61,985 nucleotides of DNA from Reyranella sp. (GTDB lineage Bacteria > Pseudomonadota > Alphaproteobacteria > Reyranellales > Reyranellaceae), in contig JALHMO010000011.1 in NCBI GenBank assembly GCA_022844015.1, forward strand, positions 1 to 61,985. The letters run 5' to 3'. Shown here one piece after another: positions 45,178 through 53,843 of this stretch. A program made the position numbers and the translations under genes. The notes under the pieces were generated by a model that did not search any database, had not been told where the DNA came from, and saw only the letters and a program-made list of their open reading frames with translations. The first letter of the stretch is position 1, and every line of letters begins with the position of its first letter.

Positions 45178-46949
45178 TCGGAGGCCTTCTCGAGCTCGTC
45201 GACGAAACCTGAGATCACGCCCAGGCCCTTGTCCCAGAAGGCAGGATCGGAGGCATCGAGGCCGAACGGGGCCAGGAGTTCCTTGTGGCGCTTCACGCCA
45301 CCCGCCTCGAGCATCGCGAGGTACTTGGCCTGGAAATCGGGCTGGCCCGACTGGTAGGCGGCGTAGAGCGAGTTCACCAGGCAATCGCCGAAGGCGTAGG
45401 CGTAGACATAGAACGGCGAATGGATGAAATGGCCGATGTAGGACCAGTAGTTCCTGTATTCGTCGTCGAAGGTGAAGGCCGGGCCCAGGCTCTCGCTCTG
45501 CACCGCCATCCACACCTCGCCGATCGCATCGGGCGTGAGTTCGCCCTGGCGCCGCGCCGCGTGCAAACGCGATTCGAAATCGTAGAAAGCGATCTGGCGC
45601 ACCACCGTGTTCAGCATGTCCTCGACCTTGCCGGCCAGCATGGCCTTGCGTGTCGCGGCATCCGGCGCCGAGCGAAGCAGCGACTGGAAGGTCAGCATCT
45701 CGCCGAACACCGACGCCGTCTCGGCGAGCGTCAGCGGCGTGTCGGCCATCAGGGCGCCCTGGCGCGCCGCCAGCACCTGGTGAACCCCGTGGCCCAGCTC
45801 GTGCGCCAGGGTCATCACATCGCGCACCTTGCCCTGGTAGTTCAGCAGCAGATAGGGATGCGCGGACGGCACCGTGGGATGGGCGAAGGCACCCGGCGAC
45901 TTGCCCGGCCGGGCCGGCGCATCGATCCAGCCAGTACCGAAGAATTTCCGTCCGACGGTAGCAAGCTCGGGCGAGAAGGCGTGGTAGGCGTCGAGCACGA
46001 TCCGCTCGGCCTCGTTCCAAGGGATCACGCGGTCGTCGTGCTCGGGCAGCGGCGCGTTGCGGTCCCAGTACGGCATCCGGTCGACGCCGAACCACCTGGC
46101 CTTGAGCTTGTAGTAGCGATGCGCCAGCCGCGGGTAGGCGCCCTTCACCGACGCGACCAGCGCATCGACAACCTCGTCCTCGACGACGTTGGCGAGGTTG
46201 CGGAAGGATTGCGAGCGCGGGTACTTGCGCCAGCGGTCGTCGATCTCCTTGTCCTTGATCAGGGTGTTGGCGATCAGGGAGAAGATCGCGATGTTGTCGC
46301 CCTGGACCTTGCCGAACGACTTGGCGGCGTCGCGCCGCACCTCGGCGTCCTTGCTCGAGAGCTTGTCGAGGATCTGCGGCTCGGTCAGCACCTCGTTGCG
46401 GAAGGGATAGCGCAGGCGCGCGATGGTCTCGTCGAACAGGCGCGACCAGGCCGAGCTGCCGACCACCGACTGGTCGTGTATGTACTTCTCCAGCTCGTCC
46501 GAGAGATCGTGCGGGCGGAAGACGCGGACGTCGCGCAGCCACGGGCCGTACTTGGCGAGCGCCGGGTCCTTCATCTTCGCCGCGAGATCGGCGTCCTCGA
46601 TCTTGTTGATCTCGAGGCGGAAGAACAGCAGCTTGCTGCCGATGTCGGTCAACGCCTCGGACACATTCTGCGAAAATCGTCCGCGCTCGGGATCGGCCAT
46701 GTCCTGCGCGTAGTAGAGCGAGGCATAGGAGCCGATTCGACCCATCAGATCCTGCAAGGCCTCGAAGCGCGCAACGGCCTTGCCGAGCTCGGCGCCGCCG
46801 AGGCCGGCGATCCTGCCTTCGTAGTCACTGGCAAACGATTCGGCGTCGGCGCTAGCCCGCTTCAGGTCGCTCTCGAGGTCGGGCCCGGTCGGGCTGGAAT
46901 AGAGGTCAGAGAGCTTCCAGGTCGGCAGGTCGCCCAGCATCGCATTCAT
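45174..46949 (-). CDS. M3-family oligoendopeptidase (PepF-like)
   Basis: A 591-aa cytoplasmic zinc peptidase that degrades short peptides. The zinc-binding HELGH lies in LAHELGHGVHQVLA near 380, with the third ligand in LAETASVFGE about 25 residues later. The N-terminal domain (RIGSYASLYYAQDMADPERG) is typical of oligoendopeptidase F. ATG 46949 is used because GGGAG lies 9 nt upstream; a TTG two codons earlier is also open. It comes 67 bp after the GAF gene, so may continue the liv transcript, and overlaps the kinase gene by 4 bp. Confidence 0.92.
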   Translation of the reverse strand: MNAMLGDLPTWKLSDLYSSPTGPDLESDLKRASADAESFASDYEGRIAGLGGAELGKAVARFEALQDLMGRIGSYASLYYAQDMADPERGRFSQNVSEALTDIGSKLLFFRLEINKIEDADLAAKMKDPALAKYGPWLRDVRVFRPHDLSDELEKYIHDQSVVGSSAWSRLFDETIARLRYPFRNEVLTEPQILDKLSSKDAEVRRDAAKSFGKVQGDNIAIFSLIANTLIKDKEIDDRWRKYPRSQSFRNLANVVEDEVVDALVASVKGAYPRLAHRYYKLKARWFGVDRMPYWDRNAPLPEHDDRVIPWNEAERIVLDAYHAFSPELATVGRKFFGTGWIDAPARPGKSPGAFAHPTVPSAHPYLLLNYQGKVRDVMTLAHELGHGVHQVLAARQGALMADTPLTLAETASVFGEMLTFQSLLRSAPDAATRKAMLAGKVEDMLNTVVRQIAFYDFESRLHAARRQGELTPDAIGEVWMAVQSESLGPAFTFDDEYRNYWSYIGHFIHSPFYVYAYAFGDCLVNSLYAAYQSGQPDFQAKYLAMLEAGGVKRHKELLAPFGLDASDPAFWDKGLGVISGFVDELEKASE

Positions 46950-47016
46950 TCGCAAAGACTCCCGTTCTCGCTCCGATATGGGGTGACGCCCGCCGCTCGA
47001 CTAGAGCCAACCGGCT

Positions 47017-47505
47017 TCATCCCGGGTCGGCGGCGATGGCATCGAGGAACGGCCCGATCATCAACGCGGCGAACGGCTCCAGGGTCCTGGCGTCGGCTTC
47101 CTTGTAGTGGCCGGCCTTGTCGAGCAGGTTCATGGTGCCGAGAAGGCGGCCGCCATAGACCACAGGGATGTTCATGGCGGATTCGCAGCCCAGCGACACG
47201 ATCAGCTCGTGATCGAAATAGGCCCACGCGATGTCCTTCGCGTCGTAGCCGATCCACGCTTTGCGCCCGTGCACGACATGCTGATGCCATGGCGTGACGC
47301 CGATATCCTTGTAGCCGCCGACCGGATACTCCTTGGGCATGTTGGTGTAGATGCGCTTCACGCGCAGGCCCGTTGGCGCGACGTAAAGCAGCGTAAACAG
47401 CTTGTGGCCGACCGTGTCGGCCAGCGCCTTGTCCAGCACCTTGTACAGTGCCTCCTTGGAGTCGTGCTCGCGCAGGGCGGCAATGCAGGAATCGAACGGG
47501 GTCAT
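47017..47505 (-). CDS. GAF-domain protein coupled to the liv genes
   Basis: A 162-aa single GAF domain (FTLLYVAPTGLRVKRIYTN, then GCESAMNIPVVYGGRLLGTM). GAF domains bind small molecules. The ATG overlaps the livM stop (ATGA), so it is translated with the permease and may sense the transported compound or a metabolite. There is no attached output domain. It has one cysteine near 108 and lacks the CxxC-like trio of free-methionine-sulfoxide reductases, so that activity is unlikely. Confidence 0.83.
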   Translation of the reverse strand: MTPFDSCIAALREHDSKEALYKVLDKALADTVGHKLFTLLYVAPTGLRVKRIYTNMPKEYPVGGYKDIGVTPWHQHVVHGRKAWIGYDAKDIAWAYFDHELIVSLGCESAMNIPVVYGGRLLGTMNLLDKAGHYKEADARTLEPFAALMIGPFLDAIAADPG

Positions 47506-48419
47506 GAGCTTGCTCCGGTTGCAGGGCGCGGTGCCGGCGGGATCCGCTCCGGCAGGACGCCGGAGGGTTTCAAGCGCAGCACCAGGATGAGGGCGACGGC
47601 GATCAGCAGTTCCTTGAGCGCGGCGCGCTGCACCGCCGTCGTGCCGGGAATCCATTCGACGAAGAAGCGCGACGACTCCAGCAGGGTCATCACGAGGTAG
47701 GCACCGAGCAGCGCACCGGCCGGACGGCCGGTGCCGCCGGAGGCGACGGCGAGGAAGATGTAGACCGTGATCAACGGCAGGAACAGGTCGGGCGCGATGT
47801 AGGAGGTGAAGTGCCCGTAGAGTGCCCCGGCGAGGCCGGCGATCGCGGCGGAGAGCGTGAACGCCTCGGTCTTGAAGCGCAGCACGGGCTTGCCGGCGAC
47901 CTGCGCCACCTGGGCGTCCTCGCGGATGGCGCGCAGCGCGCGGCCGTAGGGCGAGCGATCGATGCGGCGGACGACGAGGAACACGACGACCAGCGCCGCG
48001 ACCACGATGAGGAAGTAGACCGAGTTGAAATTCTGGCCGAGCGCGGATTTCCACGGCCCCGGGATCCCGGAGATGCCGTCGGTGCCGCGGGTCAGCCAGA
48101 TCTCGTTGGCCGCGACCAGGCGCACCACCTCGGCAAAGCCCAGCGTCACGATGGCGAGGTAGTCCTGGCGCAGGCGCGTCGTCGAGAGGGTCACGATCAG
48201 CCCGGCAAAGCCTCCGGCCACCAGCGCCGCCATCCAGCCCGCGACGATCGGCACCTGCCCCGCCGTGGTGAGCAGTCCCGACGCATAGGCGCCCACCGCG
48301 AAGAATCCGGCCAGCCCGAGATTCACCATCCCCGCCCCGCCCCAGATCAGGTTGAGGCTGAGCGCCAGCAGGCCATAGATGCCGCCGATGGTGGCGATGA
48401 AGAGGAGATAGCTCGGCAT
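47502..48419 (-). CDS. Branched-chain amino-acid-type ABC transporter permease (LivM)
   Basis: A 305-aa inner-membrane permease with eight or more helices (GIYGLLALSLNLIWGGAGMVNL, FAEVVRLVAAN, VYFLIVVAALVVVFLVVRRID). SPYGRALRAIREDAQVAQVAGK near 175 is the cytoplasmic loop that contacts the ATPase. It lies 4 bp after livH. The N-terminus resembles LivM minus its usual leading extension. The binding protein and ATPases are upstream on the same strand. Confidence 0.92.
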   Translation of the reverse strand: MPSYLLFIATIGGIYGLLALSLNLIWGGAGMVNLGLAGFFAVGAYASGLLTTAGQVPIVAGWMAALVAGGFAGLIVTLSTTRLRQDYLAIVTLGFAEVVRLVAANEIWLTRGTDGISGIPGPWKSALGQNFNSVYFLIVVAALVVVFLVVRRIDRSPYGRALRAIREDAQVAQVAGKPVLRFKTEAFTLSAAIAGLAGALYGHFTSYIAPDLFLPLITVYIFLAVASGGTGRPAGALLGAYLVMTLLESSRFFVEWIPGTTAVQRAALKELLIAVALILVLRLKPSGVLPERIPPAPRPATGASS

Positions 48420-48423
48420 CGGC

Positions 48424-49287
48424 TCAGTATGCCCTCTCGCCCAGGAGGCCGCGCGGGCGCAGGGTGAGCATCGCCAGGATGGCGACGAAGCCGACGGCGG
48501 CGCGATACTGCGAGCCGACGGCGAGCACCGACAGTTCCTCGGCCATGCCGATCAGGAAGGCGCCGAGCACGGCGCCGGGCACGCTGCCCAACCCGCCCAG
48601 CACGGCAGCGGCGAAGATCGACAGCAGGATGCGCGTGCCGGTCAATGGATCGATCGCGCTGTCGAGCCCCAGCAGCATGCCGCCGACGCCGACCAGGCCC
48701 ATGCCGGCGAAGCTCGCGATCATGGCGATACGCTCGGGCCGGATGCCCTTCAACGAGGCGAGGTCGGGATTGTCGGCCGAAGCGCGCATCGCCTTGCCGA
48801 TGCGGGTGAAGGCGAGGATAGCGAAGACGGCGAGCATCAGGGCCAGCGCCAGCCCCATGGTCTCGAGCTGCTGCGGGCTCACCCGGATGTCGCCCAGCCG
48901 GATGTCGCGCGCGATCGGCCGGTCGTAGCCGCGCGGGTCGTTGCCGAAGCCCAGGCGCACCAGGTTCTCCAGCACCAGGCCGCTGGCGATCGAGGCGATG
49001 GCGGCCGGCAGAGCGCCCTGCTTGACCATCGGCAGGTGCGCCACCTCGTCGAACAGCAGCCCGGCCGCACCGGCGACGACGAAGGCCACGACCAGCGAGC
49101 CCGCCATCTGCAGGCCGGCACCGTAGGCCAGGTAGCCGGCGAAGGCGCCGAGCGTGGCGATGCCCGACACCGCGAAGTTGGGAAAGCGCAGCACGGCGAA
49201 CATTGCCGTGAAGCCGATGGCGGGCACGGCAAGCAGCGTGCCCGACACCAGCCCGTTGACCAGCGCCTGGACGACGATGTCGATCAA
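48424..49287 (-). CDS. Branched-chain amino-acid-type ABC transporter permease (LivH)
   Basis: A 287-aa permease with a LivH pattern: ALVNGLVSGTLLAVPAIGFT at the start. FTRIGKAMRASADNPDLASL near 165 is the EAA-like coupling loop and VLGGLGSVPGAVLGAFLIG near 240 a membrane helix pair. One nucleotide separates its start from the binding-protein stop. Together with LivM, LivG, LivF and the binding protein it forms a complete importer. Confidence 0.92.
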   Translation of the reverse strand: MIDIVVQALVNGLVSGTLLAVPAIGFTAMFAVLRFPNFAVSGIATLGAFAGYLAYGAGLQMAGSLVVAFVVAGAAGLLFDEVAHLPMVKQGALPAAIASIASGLVLENLVRLGFGNDPRGYDRPIARDIRLGDIRVSPQQLETMGLALALMLAVFAILAFTRIGKAMRASADNPDLASLKGIRPERIAMIASFAGMGLVGVGGMLLGLDSAIDPLTGTRILLSIFAAAVLGGLGSVPGAVLGAFLIGMAEELSVLAVGSQYRAAVGFVAILAMLTLRPRGLLGERAY

Positions 49288-49288
49288 G

Positions 49289-50488
49289 TCAGGCGATCTT
49301 CACCACGGTGAACTTGCCGGCCTTGATCTGCTCGTAGCGGAACTTGCAGTCGAGGATGTCGCCCTTCTCGTCGAAGTCGCAGGGGCCGGAGGCGCCGGTG
49401 TAGTCGATCTTCTCGCCGGCGGCGATCGCCTTGATGCCATCGACGGCATTGTCGACAGTCTTGCCGCCGCCCTGGGTCACCTTGCGGATGTTGTCCTTGA
49501 TCGCCGTGCCGCTCGAATCCTTGGCGATCGCCATGGCCATCAGGACCATGCTGGCATGGTCGTAGACCTGGCAGGTGTAGGGATCGGGATTGGCCGAGCC
49601 GACAGCCGCCTTGACCTTGTCGTAGGCCGTGCTGCCCTCGGCCGAGGACGGCGCGAAGGTGTAGACGCCCTCCACTATCTCGTTCTGGCCGACCTGGTCG
49701 ACCAGCTTCTGGTTTATCGAGTAGGCGAAGCCCACGACCTTGCCCTTGAAGCCGGCGCGATAGAGGTCCTTCAGCAGCACCACGGAATCCGGCGTGTAGC
49801 CGCCGGCCAGGAGCAGGTCCGGCGAGGCGCGCAGCGCCTGGTCGACCTCGGTGCGGTAGGTCGTCTTCTTGTCGTCGTAGATCAGGCTCTGGTGCGTCGC
49901 CCCACCCTTGGGCAGCACGGCGTTCAGGGTATCGAAGGTCGACTGGGTGAACGGCGTCTGCGGGATCATTGTGAAGACCTTCTTGACCCCCAGCGAGAGC
50001 ATGAACTCGCCGACCCGCATGACCTGAAGCTTCGAGTTCGGCTGGGTACGCACGAGGTAGCCTTGATGCGGCAGCAGGGTGATCGAGTCGGCGCCCGACA
50101 CGGTGCAGAGGAAGGTCTTGCTCTCCCAGCACAGCGGCGCCACCGCCGTGGTCACCGACGAGGCCCAGGTGCCCATGATGGCCGAGACCTTGTCGACGTC
50201 GATCAGCTTGCGCGCGGCGCGCACACCGGCCTCCGGGTTGGTCTGGTCGTCCTCGCTCACCAGCACGACGCGGCGGCCGTTGACGCCGCCCGCCTTGTTG
50301 ACCTCCTCGACCACCGAGGCGGCGGCCTTGGCCATCACCGGGCCATAGGGGCCGCCGGCGCCGGTCAGCGGCGTCAGGGTCGCGAGCTTGATCGGGTCTG
50401 CCTGGGCGCGCACCACGGCGGGGCTGGCCAGGGCGGCGACGCCGCCGGCCAACGCGGCGCGGCGGCCGATGCGAAATGTCTTCGTCAT
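49289..50488 (-). CDS. Periplasmic substrate-binding protein of the liv-type transporter
   Basis: A 399-aa type I periplasmic binding protein. The leader (KTFRIGRRAALAGGVAALAS, then PAVVRAQA) has an RR pair and a hydrophobic core, so export may be Tat or Sec. The mature part begins DPIKLATLTPLTGAGGPYG and includes VVLVSEDDQTNPEAGVRAAR and IMGTWASSVTTAVAP. It sits between livF (4-bp overlap) and livH (1-bp gap). The ligand may be amino acids, amides or aromatic compounds; the nearby amidase and epimerase do not decide it. RBS AGGGGAA precedes ATG 50488. Confidence 0.92.
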   Translation of the reverse strand: MTKTFRIGRRAALAGGVAALASPAVVRAQADPIKLATLTPLTGAGGPYGPVMAKAAASVVEEVNKAGGVNGRRVVLVSEDDQTNPEAGVRAARKLIDVDKVSAIMGTWASSVTTAVAPLCWESKTFLCTVSGADSITLLPHQGYLVRTQPNSKLQVMRVGEFMLSLGVKKVFTMIPQTPFTQSTFDTLNAVLPKGGATHQSLIYDDKKTTYRTEVDQALRASPDLLLAGGYTPDSVVLLKDLYRAGFKGKVVGFAYSINQKLVDQVGQNEIVEGVYTFAPSSAEGSTAYDKVKAAVGSANPDPYTCQVYDHASMVLMAMAIAKDSSGTAIKDNIRKVTQGGGKTVDNAVDGIKAIAAGEKIDYTGASGPCDFDEKGDILDCKFRYEQIKAGKFTVVKIA

Positions 50489-51285
50489 GTGTTGTTCCCC
50501 TTTTCCCTCTTCGAGGACTCCCCGTCCGATCGGGCGAGCATAGGCGCTGCCTTGCCGCCGAGAAAGAGATCGCGCACGGTGGGATCGTCGGCCAGATCGG
50601 CTGCCCGCCCCTCGTGCTCCGGCCGGCCCTGGACCAGCACATAGGCCCGCCCGGCCACGGTCAGCGCCTCGAGTGCGTTCTGCTCGACCATCAGGATCGC
50701 GACCCCTGTCCCGTTGAGCGCCAGGATCGTGCCGAACAGCTCCTCGGCCGCCCGCGGGCTCAGGCCTGCCGTCGGCTCGTCGAGCAGCAGCAGGTCGGGC
50801 GCGTTCATCAGGGCGATCGCCATGGCGAGAATCTGGCGCTGGCCGCCGCTCAGGGTGCGCGCCGCGGCTCGGCGCTTGTCGGCCAGCATGGGAAAGCGTT
50901 CGTAGAGGTCGGCCATGCGCTGGCGCGCGTGCGCGCCGTCGAGATAGCCGCCCATCTCGAGATTCTCGGCGACGCTCATCGTGCCGAACACGTTGCGCTC
51001 CTGGGGCACGAACGACAGCCCGGCGCGACTGATCGTCGGCGCGCCGAGGCCGGCGATCTCGCGATCCTTGAAGCGCACGCTGCCGCCGCTCGGGCGCAGC
51101 AGCCCGGCGACGAGCTTGAGCAGGGTCGACTTGCCGGCGCCGTTGGGGCCGATCAGGGCGACGATCTCGCCTGGCGCAACCCGCAGATCGGCCCCTTTGA
51201 CGATCTCGTCGGCCGCCGCATAGCCGCCACGCAGCCCGACGATGTCGAGCAGGTCGCTCCTCGGACCGTTGGCTCGCGGGCTCAT
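50485..51285 (-). CDS. Liv-type ABC transporter ATPase (LivF)
   Basis: A 266-aa ATPase. Walker A is GPNGAGKST near 44, the signature LSGGQRQ near 145 and Walker B LLLLDEPTAGLSP near 163. The switch histidine seen in most ATPases is replaced here by VEQN (ILMVEQNALEAL), typical of LivF. The gene overlaps livG and the binding-protein gene by 4 bp each. Confidence 0.93.
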   Translation of the reverse strand: MSPRANGPRSDLLDIVGLRGGYAAADEIVKGADLRVAPGEIVALIGPNGAGKSTLLKLVAGLLRPSGGSVRFKDREIAGLGAPTISRAGLSFVPQERNVFGTMSVAENLEMGGYLDGAHARQRMADLYERFPMLADKRRAAARTLSGGQRQILAMAIALMNAPDLLLLDEPTAGLSPRAAEELFGTILALNGTGVAILMVEQNALEALTVAGRAYVLVQGRPEHEGRAADLADDPTVRDLFLGGKAAPMLARSDGESSKREKGNNT

Positions 51286-52046
51286 GCCGCGCGCCGACCG
51301 AGATAGGCCTCGCGCACGCGGTGGTCGGCACGCACGGCGTCGAACGTGCCCTCGGTCAGCACCTGGCCCTCGGCCATGACGATCACCGGATCACACAGGC
51401 GGGCGATGAAGCCCATGTCGTGCTCGATCAGGAGCACGGTGATGCCGCGCCGGGGCAACTCCAGCAGCCGCTCGCCGATCTCGTTCTGCAGGGTCGGGTT
51501 GACGCCGGCGGTCGGCTCGTCGAGCAGCACCAGGCGCGGCGCGGCCATCAGAGCCCGGCCGATCTCCAGCAGCTTCTTCTGGCCGCCCGACAGCGCGGTG
51601 GCCGGGTTGTCGATCAGATGGTCGAGACGCAGGAAGCGTGCCGTCGCCCAAGCCTGCTCGGCGAGCTCGGCCTCGCGGTCGCGTGCGGCCCGCGTTCCGA
51701 CGATCGCCTGCCACAGGCTCTCGCCCGGCTGGTCGCGACCATAGAGCATGAGATGCTGGAACACCGAAAGCTTGGGAAAGCCGCGCGCCACCTGGAAGGT
51801 CCGCACCAGCCCGCGCCGGCTGACCGCGTCGGGCGCCCAACCGGCGATGTCCTGGCCATCGAAGCGGATCGACCCCGCGTCCGGCGGCACCAGCCCGGAC
51901 ACGACGTTGAACAGCGTCGTCTTGCCCGCCCCGTTCGGCCCGATCAGCCCGGTGATGCCTCCAGGCTCCACGGCGAGATCGACGCCACGCAGCACGTCCA
52001 GCCCGTAGAAGGCGCGGCGCAGGTTCCTGATCTCGAGCAGCGGCAA
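51282..52046 (-). CDS. Liv-type ABC transporter ATPase (LivG)
   Basis: A 254-aa ATPase heading the operon. Walker A GPNGAGKTT is near 36, the Q-loop region FQVARGFPKLSV near 85, LSGGQKK near 155 and LVLLDEPTAGVNP near 175. The H-loop is LIEHDMGFI. It starts with TTG 52046, which has GAGGAA 6 nt upstream. The promoter should lie in 52047-52217, shared with the divergent RES-Xre module. Confidence 0.92.
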   Translation of the reverse strand: MPLLEIRNLRRAFYGLDVLRGVDLAVEPGGITGLIGPNGAGKTTLFNVVSGLVPPDAGSIRFDGQDIAGWAPDAVSRRGLVRTFQVARGFPKLSVFQHLMLYGRDQPGESLWQAIVGTRAARDREAELAEQAWATARFLRLDHLIDNPATALSGGQKKLLEIGRALMAAPRLVLLDEPTAGVNPTLQNEIGERLLELPRRGITVLLIEHDMGFIARLCDPVIVMAEGQVLTEGTFDAVRADHRVREAYLGRRAA

Positions 52047-52217
52047 TGCGGGTTCCTCGGCAGTCGGATGAGCTTATCCACGACTGGCACAAATCGCGCC
52101 ACTGTCATGCTCTTCCGGTCCGCGGGCGTCCCGCCGCCTCTTCTCATGAGCGGGCGGGACCCTTCGGCTGGCTCAAGGCGGGCGCCCGCGGTCTGGAAGA
52201 TGATGACTCGATTGATG

Positions 52218-52257
52218 TTTCAATTGGCGGTCCCTATATTCCGCGTGATAATTGAAA
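52218..52257. promoter_or_regulatory. Inverted repeat spanning the RES-Xre promoter
   Basis: TTTCAATT (52218-52225) is inverted as AATTGAAA (52250-52257) with TATATT (52235-52240), a plausible -10, between them. The pair ends 12 bp before the antitoxin ATG. The region is clearly AT-richer than its surroundings. It is a likely autoregulatory operator for the Xre-type antitoxin. Confidence 0.6.
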
Positions 52258-52268
52258 GTTCTTCAGAC

Positions 52269-52949
52269 ATGGCCACACGCGCCTCAACCAACATCCAACG
52301 CCGTCGCAGCCGTGCCAGTCAATTTGTCCACGGGCCCGCTGCGGAGCGCGGCCATCTCGCCAACCCGGGCTCCAACGAAGACCTTGTCGAGGCCTTCGTC
52401 CTTCGCACGGGCAGGGCCCTCACCCGCATTGCCGAGCGCATGCCGCGTGATCGCCTGCTCGCCGCCGTTGGAGCACCCACGGATACCGATGTGCTTTTCA
52501 GTTCCCTGCGCGAAGCGGCCGCCATTGGCGCGGAAATCGGACCAGAGAAGCCGGATCCCTTGACCGAAGCATTCCTGCGCGGGTCGCAGATGAAGCGCGA
52601 CATGCTGAGGGCGGAGGGCGGTGTGCTCTCTGCGCAGCAGCTCGCAGAGCATCTTGGCATCACACCCCAGGGCCTCGGCCGCAAGCGTGAGCGTAACCAA
52701 GTGTTCTGGCTCAGGGTCGGCGACGGCTACGTCTATCCCGCCTTCCAGATCGGCAAGGACGGCCTGCTTCCAGGTATCCGGAAAGTGCTCGGCGCCTTCG
52801 CGGTCGAGGACCCATGGATGCGCACGAACTTCATGCTCACGGGAGATGCGCGGCTCGGCAGCAAGCGGCCGATCGACCTGCTGCGCAAAGGGCAAATCGA
52901 TAAAGTGGTCTCGGCAGCGGCAGCCTTCGGCGACCATGCGGCAGCCTGA
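52269..52949 (+). CDS. Xre/MbcA/ParS-type antitoxin of a RES toxin
   Basis: A 226-aa antitoxin. A helix-turn-helix-like segment (LSAQQLAEHLGITPQGLGRKR) lies near 128-150. The C-terminal toxin-binding part (FMLTGDARLGSKRPIDLLRKG, then QIDKVVSAAAAFGDH) near 190-222 has the family's conserved Leu/Arg pattern. The first ~90 residues are longer than in typical ~130-160-aa partners and have no recognised fold. The ATG at 52269 has only a weak GAAAG upstream. The end overlaps the RES gene by 14 bp. It neutralises the toxin and probably represses the promoter via the inverted repeat at 52218-52257. Confidence 0.85.
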   Translation: MATRASTNIQRRRSRASQFVHGPAAERGHLANPGSNEDLVEAFVLRTGRALTRIAERMPRDRLLAAVGAPTDTDVLFSSLREAAAIGAEIGPEKPDPLTEAFLRGSQMKRDMLRAEGGVLSAQQLAEHLGITPQGLGRKRERNQVFWLRVGDGYVYPAFQIGKDGLLPGIRKVLGAFAVEDPWMRTNFMLTGDARLGSKRPIDLLRKGQIDKVVSAAAAFGDHAAA

Positions 52950-53529
52950 CCCGGGGCCGGTTCCAGCTATCGGCTTCGCTCGGAGCGAACTCCCTGTAGA
53001 GACCATCACAACGGGGACCCGTCTCGTCCGCCTCCATCTCAGCGACTTCGACCCCCTCTTCTTCGGCAGGACCGGCAACAATCGCTTCGACGACCCGGCC
53101 AATGGCTACGGCGTCTGCTACCTCGCCATGACGCGAGAAGGGGCTTTCGCGGAGACATGCTTGCGCGCAGTCGGTGCGCGGTTCGTCGCACTCAGCTTCC
53201 TCGAGGCACGATCCTTCTCCGAGATCGAAGTAGCAGTGCCCCTGCGCCTGGTCTCGCTTCACGGCCCCGGTCTCGCCCGGATCGGTGCGACCGCAACGGT
53301 CACCAGCGGACCTCACGGCGTCGCCCGGCAATGGTCACGCGCCATTCACGACCACCCGGCGGAACCGGACGGGATCGCGTATCGATCCAACCACGACAAT
53401 AGCCAGCTCTGTGTCGCCCTGTTCGAGCGAGTGAGGGATAGCCTGATCGTTGCGACCACACAGCCAATCACAAGCAACACCAACCGTCTGGCTGAACTTC
53501 TGGCGCGTTACGACGTGGGCCTCGGATAG
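52936..53529 (+). CDS. RES-domain toxin
   Basis: A toxin of about 197 aa named for its Arg-Glu-Ser active site. RLHLSDFDPLFFGRTGNNRF near 30-50 gives the arginine, GYGVCYLAMTREGAFAET near 57-73 gives the tyrosine and glutamate, and DNSQLCVALFERV near 155 gives the serine. Characterised relatives degrade or phosphorylyse NAD+ or modify phosphoribosyl pyrophosphate synthetase, stopping growth. It is translated from within the antitoxin gene's end (14-bp overlap), so toxin output is tied to antitoxin translation. The catalytic mode here is inferred from the family. Confidence 0.87.
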   Translation: MRQPDPGPVPAIGFARSELPVETITTGTRLVRLHLSDFDPLFFGRTGNNRFDDPANGYGVCYLAMTREGAFAETCLRAVGARFVALSFLEARSFSEIEVAVPLRLVSLHGPGLARIGATATVTSGPHGVARQWSRAIHDHPAEPDGIAYRSNHDNSQLCVALFERVRDSLIVATTQPITSNTNRLAELLARYDVGLG

Positions 53530-53843
53530 CGGCGCTGAATCTCCAGAGTTGCGCTGGCTCGAGGACGGCCTCAGTGGCATTGCTGGATGAGCCATGCCTT
53601 GTCAAAGGGCCTGGCCCTGAGATCATCACGGCGTATCCGGATGTCGTCCATGGTGCGAAACAAGGGGCCTACAAACGCCGGCAATCATCCAGAAGAGATC
53701 GGCGCTCACAACATTTCGCCGCGGCCGGCGTTCGCGAAACGACGCGCCGGCCCGCGGCCTGGGAACGTTGGAATGCTGCTCTTTGCTCCCGGCCGCGAGA
53801 TTTCCGGCTCCGGCCCGAGTATATGAACCCCAGGGAGAGTGTC
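53530..53843. other. 314-bp gap between RES toxin and the oxidoreductase
   Basis: No complete gene is visible. A short minus-strand frame near 53577-53655 encodes MDDIRIRRDDLRARPFDKAW and ends WLIQQCH, which reads like the tail of a lost gene. The last 60 bp contain GGGAGAG, the RBS of the oxidoreductase. Confidence 0.4.

Noticed and set aside
47017..47505. GAF protein as a free methionine-(R)-sulfoxide reductase
   Set aside because: The conserved cysteine trio of that enzyme is not present; only one cysteine lies in the expected region.
53574..53843. In-frame extension of the indolepyruvate oxidoreductase upstream to a GTG at 53574
   Set aside because: The added residues look like random coding of the gap, and ATG 53844 has a good ribosome site right where family similarity begins.
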